A program made the position numbers and the translations under genes. The notes under the pieces were generated by a model that was not told the origin of the DNA, did no database searches, and saw only the letters and a list, made by a program, of their open reading frames with translations. A DNA stretch of 64,000 bases from Candidatus Eiseniibacteriota bacterium (GTDB taxonomy: Bacteria > Eisenbacteria > RBG-16-71-46), in NCBI GenBank assembly GCA_016710095.1, contig JADJLL010000007.1:1-64000 (forward strand). Reading direction: 5' to 3'. Positions 41,346 through 50,788 of the stretch are shown in pieces. Positions within the stretch are counted from its first letter, which is position 1. Every line of letters starts with the position of its first letter.

Positions 41346-43407
41346 ATGCCGTTCATGCGCGAAGAAGACCTCCTCCGATTCCGTTGGGTCGCCGATCCCC
41401 AGGTTTCGCCCGGCGGCGCCCGCATCGCGTTCACGCAGGTTCACGTGGACACCGAAGCCGACGAGTACCGCACGAACCTGTGGCTGGCCGAAGTGCCGGC
41501 TGCCGGTGCTGCCGAGGACGCTCCCGCACCCGCGCGGCAGTTCACGTGGGCGGGCCGCGACTCGCAGCCGCGCTGGTCGCCCGACGGCGCGACGCTCGCG
41601 TTCGTGCGCAAGCCGAACGCGGACGACGCCGCGCAGATCTGCCTGCTGCCCGCGAACGGCGGTGAAGCGCGTGTGCTGACGACGCTCAAGGGTGGCGGGT
41701 CCAACCCTTGCTGGTCGCCCGACGGCACGCGCATCGCGTTCCTGTCCGGGCACAACCCGGCGATCGACACGCCCGAGTAAGAAGCCGAAGCACGAGCCTG
41801 CGCGCGTCGTGACGCGCCCGGAGTTCCGTTGGAACGGCGAAGGCTTCACGGATTGGGACCACCTCGACCACGTGTGGGTCGTGGACGTCGCGAGCGGCGA
41901 GGCGCGGCAGCTGACGTGCGGCACGCGCTTCAAGGAAGGCGACCTTTCGTGGTCGCCCGACGGCAAGCAGGTGCTGTTCGCGAGCGACCGCCGCGAGCAG
42001 CCGTGGTTCGGCGATCCGGCCGAGGACAACGGTCTGTACGCGGTCGCGGCCGATCTCGCCGCGCCGTCCGACGGCGCCGCATTCACGCTCGTCGCGGACA
42101 TCGAAGGCCCGATCGCCGGTTTCACGCCGGGGCCCGGGGGCAAGTGGCTCGCATGGGGCGGCGTGCGCCCGAAGCCCATTCGTTCGTACGACCAGAACGA
42201 CGTGCTGCTGTTCGAGGGCGCGTGGCCCTTGTCGAAGCCGCGCGTGCTCACGGCGGAAAAGGACCTCGCGGTCGGTGAGACGACGTCGGGCGACATGCAT
42301 CCGCCGCGCGGCGGTGGCGCGCTGCCGCTCGCGTTCACGGCGGACGGCGGCATCGTCTTCGGCTACGCGTGGCAGGGTTCGACGCGCGTCGCGCGGCTGG
42401 ACCTGGGCAGCGGGGAGGTGGACGACTTCACGCCGCCCGACTGCGACGTGTACGCGGGCACGCTGTCGGCCAACGGCCGCACGCTCGCGCTCGCGATGGG
42501 CTCGACCGGATCGCCGGGCGACCTCTGGGTGTTCGACGTGGCGAGCGGCGAGGGCGCGTGCCTGCACACGCCGAACGCCGACCTGCTCGAGGAAGCCGGG
42601 CTCGGTGAGGTCGAGGAGATCTGGTACGACAGCTTCGACGGCAAGCGTATCCAGGGCTGGATCGTGAAGCCTCCGGGCTTCGACTCCGCGCGCAAGTATC
42701 CGCTCGTGCTGCAGATTCACGGCGGTCCGCACGTGCCGTACGGCGTCGCGTTCTTCCACGAGTTCCGCGTGCTCGCCGCGGCGGGCTACATCGTGCTGTA
42801 CACGAACCCGCGCGGCTCGACGTCGTACGGGCAGGAGTTCGGCAACTGCATCCAGTACGCGTACCCGGGCGACGACTACCACGACCTCATGGCGGGCGTG
42901 GACTTCGTGCTCGCGCGCGGGTACGTGGACGAGAAGCGCATGGGCGTCACCGGCGGCAGCGGCGGCGGCCTGCTCACGAACTGGATCGTCACGCGCAACG
43001 ACCGCTTCGCGGCCGCGATCACGCAGCGCTGCGTTTCGGATTGGGCGGGGATGTACTTCTCGTGCGATTTCGCGATGTACAACGACTCGTGGTTCAAGAG
43101 CACGCCGTGGCGTGACCGCGCGCACTACGAGTCGAAGTCGCCCGTGTGGGACCTCGACAAGGTGAACACGCCGCTGATGGTGCTCCACAGCGAAGAGGAC
43201 TGGCGCACGCCGATCGCGCAGGGCGAGGCGATGTTCCGCGGCCTGCTCGCGCAGAAGAAGCCCACGGTGATGGTGCGGTTCCCGGGCGAGAGCCACGAGC
43301 TGTCGCGGAGTGGGGCGCCGAGCCGGCGCGTGCAGAACCAGCAGCACATCCGCCGATGGTTCGACCACTGGCTGCAGGGCAAGCCGGCGCCGGAGTACGG
43401 GCTCTAG
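41346..43407 (+). pseudogene. S9 prolyl-oligopeptidase family peptidase with one frameshift
   Basis: Frame one (41346-41780) holds the first beta-propeller blades: LRFRWVADPQVSPGG, QPRWSPDGATLAF, NPCWSPDGTRIAF, then stops after NPAIDTPE. Frame two resumes at once with KKPKHEPARVVTRPEFRW and runs to 43407 with the rest of the propeller and an intact alpha/beta hydrolase domain. Catalytic Ser is in GVTGGSGGGLL, Asp in LHSEEDWRTPI and His in FPGESHELSRSG. The break, near 41778, falls between two conserved segments, so the read is probably missing or gaining a base or two rather than showing a dead gene. Without it the protein would be ~685 residues, normal for acylaminoacyl peptidase-like enzymes. 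Confidence 0.85.
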
Positions 43408-43427
43408 GGCGCGGCGCGGAAAAGCGA

Positions 43428-43458
43428 AACGGCCGGTCGGGAGTCCCGACCGGCCGTT
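43428..43458. terminator. Bidirectional terminator between S9 and the two-repeat protein genes
   Basis: AACGGCCGGTCGGG (43428-43441), loop AGT, CCCGACCGGCCGTT (43445-43458), followed by CGACTTTTCG. The minus strand has CGCTTTTCC after the stem. Confidence 0.88.
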
Positions 43459-43478
43459 CGACTTTTCGCGGATGACGC

Positions 43479-44375
43479 TTACTTCGACTTCAGCTTGACC
43501 ACCGCGGCCATGCAGAGCGTCGCGCCGTTCGACTTCACGTCGGACAGCTTCAGCTTGACCGTGCCGCCCTTCGTGTACAGCACGAGCGGAATCGCGTCGT
43601 TCTCGGTGTCCTTCGCGAGGACTTCGCCGTCACCGTCGGTGATGGTGATGTCGATGTCGTTCGCCTGGCTGTCGGCGGCGCCGACGAAGGCGTACGGACG
43701 GTCCTCGAGATCGATGCCACCCTGCGTCAGCGTCTCGCCTTCCTTCATGATCGAGCCGATCACGCAGATCTCGTTGTCGCCGTCGTGGAACGCGGCCCAA
43801 CCGAGCTTGTCGTTGATCTTCTCGCACATGCCGAGCAGACGCTCCCACGCGGCCTTCAGGTTCTTGGCCGGGACGTCGTAGCCGCCCTTGCGGAGCAGGG
43901 CGTAGGCGACGAACGAGCCGCGCGCCTTGCCGTCGACGAGCTTCATGACGACCTTGAACTTGCCGTCTTCCTTCGGGGTGAACACGACGACCGGGTTGGA
44001 ATCCTTGGCGTCGTCCTTGGCGACGACGTCACCGTCGGCGTCGAGGAGGTACAGGTCCATGTCCTGCACGTCGTCGTCACCGCCGCCGATGAAGGCGTAC
44101 TCGGTGCCGCCGGTGAGCGGAATCGTGGCCGCGCCGACCTGCTTGCCTTCCTCGAGATAGGCGCCGATGAAGCAGGAGCTCTGATCGTCGAGGCCGTACT
44201 GGGTCTTGTCCGTGACCTTACGGACGCTTTCCATCACGCGGCTCATGGCCTGGTCGAGGTACTTGCCCGGCACCCAATCCTTGGCGGAGGCGGGGGCGGC
44301 GGCGACCACGGTGGCGAGAGCGAGGGCAGCGACGACGAACAGACGGGTGAAATGGGGCTTTGAGCTGTGGAACAC
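43479..44375 (-). CDS. Exported protein with two PPC-like beta repeats
   Basis: 298 residues from GTG 44375, with AGGAGG seven bases before it. A signal peptide ends APASAKD. The mature protein holds two ~95-residue units: CFIGAYLEEG...IPLTGGTEYAFIGGGDDDVQDMDLYLLDADGDVVAKD and CVIGSIMKEG...GIDLEDRPYAFVGAADSQANDIDITITDGDGEVLAKD, which I give here only by their edges. Both units keep the same order of aspartates in [D/N]D-D..D-D, suggesting metal-bound beta-sandwich folds similar to bacterial pre-peptidase C-terminal domains. No catalytic domain is attached. Its role is unknown; it is likely periplasmic. Confidence 0.7.
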   Translation of the reverse strand: MFHSSKPHFTRLFVVAALALATVVAAAPASAKDWVPGKYLDQAMSRVMESVRKVTDKTQYGLDDQSSCFIGAYLEEGKQVGAATIPLTGGTEYAFIGGGDDDVQDMDLYLLDADGDVVAKDDAKDSNPVVVFTPKEDGKFKVVMKLVDGKARGSFVAYALLRKGGYDVPAKNLKAAWERLLGMCEKINDKLGWAAFHDGDNEICVIGSIMKEGETLTQGGIDLEDRPYAFVGAADSQANDIDITITDGDGEVLAKDTENDAIPLVLYTKGGTVKLKLSDVKSNGATLCMAAVVKLKSK

Positions 44376-44764
44376 GAAGCTTCCTCCTGAGCGGATCGGC
44401 GTCCGGATCCATGGCTCGTGGGGAGCCCTGGCGGCTGGAGACGACGCATGAACGAGTGTCCGGCTGACTTTCCGAGCCCCCGGAGAGCGGAGCAGGGCAC
44501 GGTGACTGGCCGGTGCACGAGCGCGGATACGCCCGCAGCGCATCTTTTCTTCCCTGAAACGTCGCCTGCGGCACGACGGTCGGCGGGCAGTGTAGTCAGA
44601 AATCGGCAGGGGTCGCACGAGGATTCATGACGTTTTTCGAACTTTGTGCGGCAAGCCGGCCGGCGCGTGCGCTCGCGAGAGGCCGTCGGCGCTGCGCCAT
44701 ATCACCCGAAAACACGGCGCCCGCGTCCCGAGTTCCGGGGCGCGGGCGCGTGTCGAAGGCGTGG
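44376..44764. other. 389-bp intergenic region, minus-strand terminator and leader
   Basis: Contains the korB-end terminator (44717-44749). A weak minus-strand -10 TACACT (complement of 44589-44594) could start a ~215-base leader for the 44375 gene. The leader includes no obvious riboswitch; no open frame with good codon use is present. Confidence 0.4.
44717..44749 (-). terminator. Terminator of the rnf-kor operon
   Basis: On the minus strand GCGCCCGCG pairs with CGCGGGCGC (44749-44741 with 44725-44717), followed by GTGTTTTCGGG. Confidence 0.6.
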
Positions 44765-45598
44765 CTACTCGGTCGGCAGGTCCTGCTTGAGCACGGCGTC
44801 CGGCGGCGTCCATTCCTCTTCGGAAGCCGCACCGGCGGTGGCCGAGACCTCTTCCAGCGGGCGCTTGTAGATGACGCCGAGGGCGAAGCGGCCGTCGCGC
44901 ACCGCGTTGATCGCGGCGCCGAGATCGGTCTTGTCGTACTCGACCGGCAGCTCGTAGCTGCGCTGCAGCAGCAGGTCCGAGTAGTTGCGCGGCTGGTACG
45001 TCACGCAGCCCGCGAGCACGTGCACGAACGAGAAGCCGGGATACTCGATCGCCTGCTTCATCATGTCGCGCATGTGCGGCATGTTGCCCGCGTGCGTGCG
45101 CGCCACGAAGCCGCAGCCCGCGCTCAGCACGAGCAGCACGGGATTGAGCGGCTGTTCGTCGCCGCCCGCGAGACCGCGGCTGCGCTTGGACTCGAGTTCG
45201 GTCGTGGGCGAAGCCTGGCCCTTCGTGAGGCCGTAGATGCCGTTGTCCATCACGATGTACGTGATGTTGATGTCGCGGCGGATGGCGTGCGGCAGGTGGC
45301 CGAGACCGATCGAGAAGCCGTCGCCGTCACCGCCGACCACGACGGTCGTCAGTTCGGGGCGCGCGGTCTTGAGCCCGCTGGCGATCGGCAGCGCGCGGCC
45401 GTGAATCGTGTTGAACGAGTACGCCTTCACGTAGCCGGGCAGGCGGCTCGAGCAGCCGATGCCGGAGATGACCGCGAGCTTCTCGGGCGCGACGTTGAGA
45501 TCGGAGAGCGCCTGGGTGAGTCCCTTGAGCACGCCGAAGTCGCCGCACCCCGAGCACCACACGGGCAGGAGTTCGGTCCGCAGATCCTTGGGCTTCAT
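44765..45598 (-). CDS. korB: 2-oxoacid:ferredoxin oxidoreductase, beta subunit
   Basis: 277 residues. The N terminus has VWCSGCGDFGVLKGL, the Cys pair and glycine-rich start of the family, then GIGCSSRLPGYV. The thiamine diphosphate motif is GGDGDGFSIGLGHLPHA...NITYIVMDNGIYGLTKGQASPT, given here by its GDGDG and NxxYGxTxGQ ends. It splits and carries electrons with the alpha subunit, oxidising a 2-oxoacid (2-oxoglutarate best by similarity of a two-subunit form) to acyl-CoA and reducing ferredoxin. Its ATG abuts the korA stop codon (TAGATG). Confidence 0.9.
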   Translation of the reverse strand: MKPKDLRTELLPVWCSGCGDFGVLKGLTQALSDLNVAPEKLAVISGIGCSSRLPGYVKAYSFNTIHGRALPIASGLKTARPELTTVVVGGDGDGFSIGLGHLPHAIRRDINITYIVMDNGIYGLTKGQASPTTELESKRSRGLAGGDEQPLNPVLLVLSAGCGFVARTHAGNMPHMRDMMKQAIEYPGFSFVHVLAGCVTYQPRNYSDLLLQRSYELPVEYDKTDLGAAINAVRDGRFALGVIYKRPLEEVSATAGAASEEEWTPPDAVLKQDLPTE

Positions 45599-47362
45599 CT
45601 ATCGCTCCTTTCGGGTCGCGGAGAGGCCGAGCATCTCGTCCAGCTCGCGCATGGACATCGGCAGGCCGCCGCTGCGCGCGAAGCTGCGCACGCCGTTCAT
45701 GTCGGTGAGGCTCGAGAGGTAGCGGTGGAACTGGCCCTGGTAGCTGAGTTCGACCGTGGTGGTCTCGTCCAGGCCCTTGCGCCATTCCGTGAACGCTTCG
45801 AGCGGGAACGGATGCAGGATCTCGGGCATGAACACCCGGTACTCGGGATGCGTCTCGATCCACTCGCTGAGCATGCCGAAGCTGCTGCCCCAGGCGATGA
45901 TGCCCTTGGCCGCCTTCGGGTCGCCGAACGTGCGCACCCAGCCGCGCGTGTCGGCCGCGATGGACTCGAGCTTGCGGAAGCGCTTCTCGCTCATGCGCTG
46001 GTGCACGCCGGGGTCGGCGCTCGGATTGCCGTCTTCGGTGTGCTCGATGCCGGCGGCGAGGTACGTGCCGCCCGGCGTGCCGGGCACGCGGAACGCGTTC
46101 ACGGGCTGGTCCTCGGACAGCTGGAAGCGGGCCGGGGCGTCCTCGGGCGTCCAGCGCCAGCGCCGCGGCTTGTCGCGCCGGTCGGTGACGCCGTCGCGGA
46201 TCTGGCGGCGCTGCGCGACGTACGCGTCCGACAGCACGAGCACGGGCAGCTGGTAGTTCTCCGCCAGCTCGAACGCGCGGAACATGACGTCACGCGCGTG
46301 CACGACGTCGAACACGCCGAGCACGGCGCGCGGGAAGTCGCCGTGGCCGCCGTAGATCGCGTGGTAGAGGTCGGACTGCTCGGTGCGGCTCGGCATGCCC
46401 GTGGCCGGGCCGGCGCGCTGGCAGTCCACGATGACCGTCGGGATCTCGGCCATGCTGGAGAGGCCCATCATCTCGGTCATGAGCGACAGTCCCGGGCCGC
46501 TCGTCGCGGTCATGGACGGCACGCCGCCGAAGCTGGCGCCGACGACCATGCCGAGCGCCGAGATCTCGTCCTCGGCCTGGATGACGCGGCCGCCCACGGC
46601 GGGCAGTTCGTCGATGAGCGTCTCCATGACCTCGGACGACGGCGTGATCGGGTAGCCCGCGAAGAACTCGAGCCCGGCCGACATGGCGCCGCGCGCGACG
46701 GCTTCGTTGCCCGTCTCGACGACGAGCGGCACGCCGTGGCCCTTGAGCTGGAGCAGCTGCGGCACGTTCGGCGCTTCGTACGCCTTGCGGAACGTCGGCA
46801 TGTTGCGCTCGACGAGCGCGGGCTTGTGCGAGAAGCGTTCGGCGAGCGCCTGCTGGGCGAGCGACTCGGGCCAGCCGAGCGCGCGGCAGACGAGCGCGAG
46901 CGCCATCATGTTCTTCGGCTCGCCGGCCACTTCGACGTCGCCGTCCCAAGTCGCGAACGGATGACGGAAGGCCGGCTTCTTCATCGTGCCGAGCCAGTCG
47001 GGAAGCGCGCCCGGGTCCTTCTCTTCGAGGATCAGCTGGCTTTCGTCGTGCAGGTGGAGCGAGCCCTTGAAGCGCTTGAGGTCGGAGGCGCGGAAGCACA
47101 CGAGCACGTCCGTGTCTTCGCCTTCGTAGCAGATCTCGCGATCGCCGATGCGCAGCACGACGGCGGACTCGCCGCCGCGGATCTGCGGACCGTACGACTG
47201 CACGAGGATGCCGTAGAGGCCCTGGTGCGCGGCCATCTTGAGCAGGAGGTCGCCGATGAGGGCGACGCCGTCACCGCCGCTGCCGGCGATCGCGATGACG
47301 AGTGATCGCAGGGGTGTGGCTGTCGCCGAGGAGGCGGGCATCGCTTCGGTGCGCGTTTCCAT
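45599..47362 (-). CDS. korA: 2-oxoacid:ferredoxin oxidoreductase, fused gamma-alpha subunit
   Basis: 587 residues. The first ~190 residues are the gamma domain (IAIAGSGGDGVALIGDLLL, RGGESAVVLRIGD). The rest is the alpha or pyrimidine-binding part (GYPITPSSEVMETL, QAEDEISALGMVVGAS, TATSGPGLSLMTEMMGL, split here by motifs). Two-subunit KorAB enzymes with this gamma-alpha fusion are the 2-oxoglutarate type in many bacteria and archaea. The gene starts three bases after rnfB ends, so Kor and Rnf are on one message. The products would be reduced ferredoxin and acyl-CoA. Confidence 0.9.
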   Translation of the reverse strand: METRTEAMPASSATATPLRSLVIAIAGSGGDGVALIGDLLLKMAAHQGLYGILVQSYGPQIRGGESAVVLRIGDREICYEGEDTDVLVCFRASDLKRFKGSLHLHDESQLILEEKDPGALPDWLGTMKKPAFRHPFATWDGDVEVAGEPKNMMALALVCRALGWPESLAQQALAERFSHKPALVERNMPTFRKAYEAPNVPQLLQLKGHGVPLVVETGNEAVARGAMSAGLEFFAGYPITPSSEVMETLIDELPAVGGRVIQAEDEISALGMVVGASFGGVPSMTATSGPGLSLMTEMMGLSSMAEIPTVIVDCQRAGPATGMPSRTEQSDLYHAIYGGHGDFPRAVLGVFDVVHARDVMFRAFELAENYQLPVLVLSDAYVAQRRQIRDGVTDRRDKPRRWRWTPEDAPARFQLSEDQPVNAFRVPGTPGGTYLAAGIEHTEDGNPSADPGVHQRMSEKRFRKLESIAADTRGWVRTFGDPKAAKGIIAWGSSFGMLSEWIETHPEYRVFMPEILHPFPLEAFTEWRKGLDETTTVELSYQGQFHRYLSSLTDMNGVRSFARSGGLPMSMRELDEMLGLSATRKER

Positions 47363-47365
47363 GGT

Positions 47366-48242
47366 TCAAGCTCCAGTCGGTTCGGCGATTTCGACCAGCT
47401 CCGGCTCGGGCGACTGCCCGACCTTGTGCATGATCGTACTGGGACAGATGTCGGTGCAGGCCTCGCCGCAAGACGGACCGTAGGCGATGCACACCTCGTG
47501 GTCGATGAGGATCGTACGGCCGTCCCACGTGATGGCGTTGGCCGGGCACTTCGAGACGCACTTGCGGCACGTCGTGCAGCCCACCATGCAGGTGGAGCGC
47601 ACCACGGACGACTTGTCCACCGCCTTGCACGAGAGCTCGATGCGCCGGGCCCGCGGGTAGAGGCGGAAGAGGTCCTTCGGGCACACCGCCACGCACACCG
47701 CGCAGCCGGTGCACTTGTCGGTGTTCACCTGCGCGATGCCGCCCGTGCCGATGAACAGCGCGTCGAACGGGCACGCGCGCACGCAGTCGCCGAGTCCGAG
47801 ACAGCCGTTCTTGCACGCACGCGGGCCGCCGAAGATGAGCGCGGCCGCGCTGCAGGTCGGAATGCCGGCGTAGAGCGCTTCGTCGCGCGCGAACGCCGAG
47901 GTGCCGTGGCAGGTCATCACCACGACGCGGTCCTCGACCCAGCCCGCGTCCTTGCCGGCCAGTTCGGCGACGGCGCGCGCGACCGGACTCGCGGCCGGGA
48001 ATGCACAGGCTGGGGGAGACGTCGGCGCGTTCGACGACGGCTTCGGCGTACGCCGTGCAGCCGGCGAAGCCGCACGCGCCGCAGTTGGCCGACGGCAGCC
48101 GGTCGCGCACGCGGTCCACGAGCGGGTTGCCCGCGACCTTGAAGCGTTCCGCGGCCGCGCCGAGCGCGATGCCGAAGACGGCGCCGAGGCCGCTGAAGAC
48201 GCCCAGTCCGTAGAGCGCGGTGTGCAGGGATTCGGAAGTCAT
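47366..48242 (-). pseudogene. rnfB: Rnf complex subunit RnfB, frameshifted as read
   Basis: The first frame (48242 to about 48000) gives a membrane anchor and then NCGACGFAGCTAYAEAV, the first iron-sulfur cluster motif, ending SPSLCIPG. The expected continuation PAASPVARAVAELAG lies in another frame and runs to 47366. It holds the CKNGCLGLGDCVRACP, CTGCAVCVAVCP and CTTCRKCVSKCP clusters, plus a last CGEACTDICP. RnfB takes electrons from ferredoxin. The break near 47998 would lose most of the cluster domain, so a sequencing or assembly indel is likelier than true inactivation. Total would be ~290 residues, normal for RnfB. Confidence 0.88.
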
Positions 48243-48249
48243 GGGCGCC

Positions 48250-49228
48250 TCACCGGAAGAAGTCGAGGCCGGAGAAGCCCATGAACGCGAGCGCGAACAG
48301 TCCGGCGAGCGCGAACGCGATGGGCAGGCCTTCGAATGCCTTGGGCACGCGCGCGAGTTCCATCTTCTCGCGGGCGCACGACATCAGGAACAGCGCGAGC
48401 GCGAAGCCGAGTCCGGAGCCGAGCGCGAGCACCAGCGCTTCGATCGCCGAGACCTTGCCCTGCGCGTTCAGGAGCGGCACGGCGAGAATGATGCAGTTCG
48501 TCGTGATGAGCATGAGGTACACGCCGAAGCTCTTGTGGAGCGCCGGGTGCGTCTTGCGCAGCATCGTGTCGAGGAACTGCACGACCGCGGCGACCGTCCC
48601 GATGAACACGAGCACCTGCAGGAAGCCCAGGTGCAGCGGCTGCAGCGCGAACGTGTCCACGGCCCAGGACGTCATCGCGGTGAAGATCATGACCGCCGTG
48701 AACGTGACGCCCATGCCGACCGCGGCGTCGCGCTTCTTGGAGACGCCGAAGAAGATGCAGAGCCCGAGGTAGCGCGTGAACACGAAGTTGTTGATGAGCG
48801 CCGACGACAGGAACAGCGTGACGAGCGTCGCCCACGCCGTGGGGAAGACGTCGCGCGAAATCGGCGGGTCCACGACCTCGAGCTTATAGCGCTCGGTCGC
48901 GTGCAGCGCCTGCGTCGCGGTGAGCGTCACCACGCGGCCCTCGGCCTTCACGCCTTCGAGCGCCATGGGCGCGTCGGGCGCGGCGGCTTCGGCGAAGCGG
49001 AAGTTGGCGGTCGTCGCGCCCGCGGGATCGAACGGCCCGCGGAACGTGACGCGCACCTGGTTCGGCGTGCGGATCGTGACGGACTCGATCGTGTTGCCGC
49101 CGTCGGCGGCCTGCACGGATCCGGCGCCACGCAGCAGCCGCGCCGAGCAGCAGCGCCGCGACGAGCGCCAGCGGGGCGAGCGCGGTGAGCAGCGCCGTGC
49201 GGACGGAAGGGAATCGCCGCTCAGCCAT
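48250..49228 (-). CDS. rnfA: RnfA with exported N-terminal Ig-like extension; signal region frameshifted
   Basis: From ~48850 down, this is a full RnfA: six membrane helices, NNFVFTRYLGLCIFFGVSKK (split here), LITTNCIILAVPLLN, and GLPIAFALAGLFALAFMGFSG, with the two cysteines that share a cluster with RnfE. Upstream and in the same frame lies a ~75-residue soluble unit (SVTIRTPNQVRVTFRGPFD...VTLTATQALHATERYKLEV) that resembles SbsA/Big_5 Ig-like domains. The most upstream part, a signal or anchor (MAERRFPSVRTALLTALAPL...), is in another frame; the shift falls near 49125. RnfA normally has no such domain. Confidence 0.82.
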
Positions 49229-49871
49229 GGTGACCTCCGGCGGCGGGCTTCGCGGTGCCGCCCGTCAGCTTGCGTTCGAGCGCGTTGAAGAACGCCATGA
49301 GCAGCGCGATGGAGAAGAAGCCGCCCGCGGGGAGCGCGAAGAAGAGCAGCGGCTTGGTCTTGAAGAGCACGATCCCGAAGAACGAGCCCGAGCCCAGCAC
49401 TTCGCGCAACGCGCCGATGACCATGAGCGCGATCATGAAGCCGAGGCCCATGCCGACGGCGTCCCAGAACGAGGGCACCAGCGGCTGGCGCGACGCGAAC
49501 ACTTCGAGGCGCGAGATGATGATCGCGAACGCCACGATGAGCTTGATGTAGAGCCCGACCTGCGCGTACAGCGACGGCGTGAACGCCGCGAGCGTCATGT
49601 CGATCGCGCTCACCCAGACGGCGATGATGATCGTGTAGACCGGGATGCGCACGCGCGGATGAATGACGCCGCGCGCGATCGCGACGGTCAGGCTGGAGAG
49701 CACCTGCACCGCGAGCACGGCGACGCCGAGGATGAAGCCGTTCGCCACGGTCGTCGTGACCGCGACGGCGGGGCAGAGGCTGAGCGCCAGGCGGAACACG
49801 GGGTTCTCGCTGACGATGCCGTTGAAGAGCAGCTGCAGGGCGCCCGGGGGGCGCTCGGTGGTCTCGCTCAT
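49221..49871 (-). CDS. rnfE: Rnf complex subunit RnfE
   Basis: 216 residues from ATG 49871, with GAAGGAG seven bases before it. The motifs are FNGIVSENPVFRLALSLCPAVAVTTTV (the cysteine region that pairs with RnfA) and LPAGGFFSIALLMAFFNALE at the end, across six membrane helices. Its ATG overlaps the rnfG stop (ATGA), and the rnfA start overlaps its own end. Part of the membrane core that links electron flow to ion movement. Confidence 0.92.
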   Translation of the reverse strand: MSETTERPPGALQLLFNGIVSENPVFRLALSLCPAVAVTTTVANGFILGVAVLAVQVLSSLTVAIARGVIHPRVRIPVYTIIIAVWVSAIDMTLAAFTPSLYAQVGLYIKLIVAFAIIISRLEVFASRQPLVPSFWDAVGMGLGFMIALMVIGALREVLGSGSFFGIVLFKTKPLLFFALPAGGFFSIALLMAFFNALERKLTGGTAKPAAGGHHG

Positions 49872-50788
49872 CGCGAAGCTCCTTCGCCTTCGAGCTGCGG
49901 CGCGAGCAGCGCCCAGCGGCGGCGGAAGTGATCCACGGTTCCCTTGACGCCGCGCGTCAGCGCGCGGCTCGAGATCGTGGCGCCGGTGACGGCGTAGATG
50001 GGCTTCGTGCGTTCGCGGTCCATCAGCGTGCGCCATTCGGCCGGCGCTTCGCCGCCCGTGGACGAGGCGAACGCCGACAGCGCCGCGTGCCAGTCTTCCG
50101 GCATCGGGTCGCGCGTCACGCCGAGCGCCGCGATCTCGTCCGGCGTGCGGCCGGAGAACTGCGCGCGGAACACGGGGGTCGCGATCTCGGCGCCGAGGCC
50201 GGGATCTTCTTCGTGCTCGAGCACGCGCACGCCCTTCACCGCGAGCGACGAGTCGAGCGCCACGAAGAAGCGGATGCGGTTCTTGTAGCCGCGCGACTCA
50301 CCCTCGAGCACGAAGCCCGCGAGCGCGCCGCCCTGTTTGGCGACGAACAGCCGCCCGAGCTCCTCGAGCCCGGCGGGCTCGGCCGTGTTCGCCGACTCCG
50401 CCGACTCCGCGGCGCCGGAGGCGGAGGCGACGGCCCCCGCCGTGGAAGCATGCAGGCTGCCGTCGAGCCCGAACACGAACTCGCGCGTCGGCGCGGACTC
50501 GTTGCCGTACTCCTTCGCGAGGTAGCGCACCTCGCGCTTCGGCGCGTCGAGGTACTGCCGCACTTCGGTCACCTCGGCGCCTTCGCCGAACGCGAGCATG
50601 CCGCTCACCGCGCTACGCTCGCCCGCGAGCCGGGCTTCGCGCTGGTAGCGCTCCGTGCCGACGTACACGCCGCCGAGCACGATCGCGCTCACCGCGCAGA
50701 CGAGTACGAGGTTCATGGCGATGCCGGCGATGACCTTGGGATCGGCTTTCGGACGCGGGGCGCCGTCGATGTGGACGAGGTCGCTCAT
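49868..50788 (-). CDS. rnfG: Rnf complex subunit RnfG (covalent FMN)
   Basis: 306 residues: one N-terminal membrane helix (IAGIAMNLVLVCAVSAIVLGGVY, here as its core) and a periplasmic FMN-binding domain. The flavin-attachment segment is AVTGATISSRAL, with the modified Thr in TGAT. A ~30-residue Ala/Glu/Ser-rich linker (residues ~125-150) is longer than in most RnfG. The ApbE gene in the same operon supplies the flavin transferase. Confidence 0.92.
   Translation of the reverse strand: MSDLVHIDGAPRPKADPKVIAGIAMNLVLVCAVSAIVLGGVYVGTERYQREARLAGERSAVSGMLAFGEGAEVTEVRQYLDAPKREVRYLAKEYGNESAPTREFVFGLDGSLHASTAGAVASASGAAESAESANTAEPAGLEELGRLFVAKQGGALAGFVLEGESRGYKNRIRFFVALDSSLAVKGVRVLEHEEDPGLGAEIATPVFRAQFSGRTPDEIAALGVTRDPMPEDWHAALSAFASSTGGEAPAEWRTLMDRERTKPIYAVTGATISSRALTRGVKGTVDHFRRRWALLAPQLEGEGASR

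Noticed and set aside
48243..49228. Separate small gene for the Ig-like unit before rnfA
   Set aside because: The unit is in frame with RnfA with no stop between them; a separate gene would need a stop that is not there.
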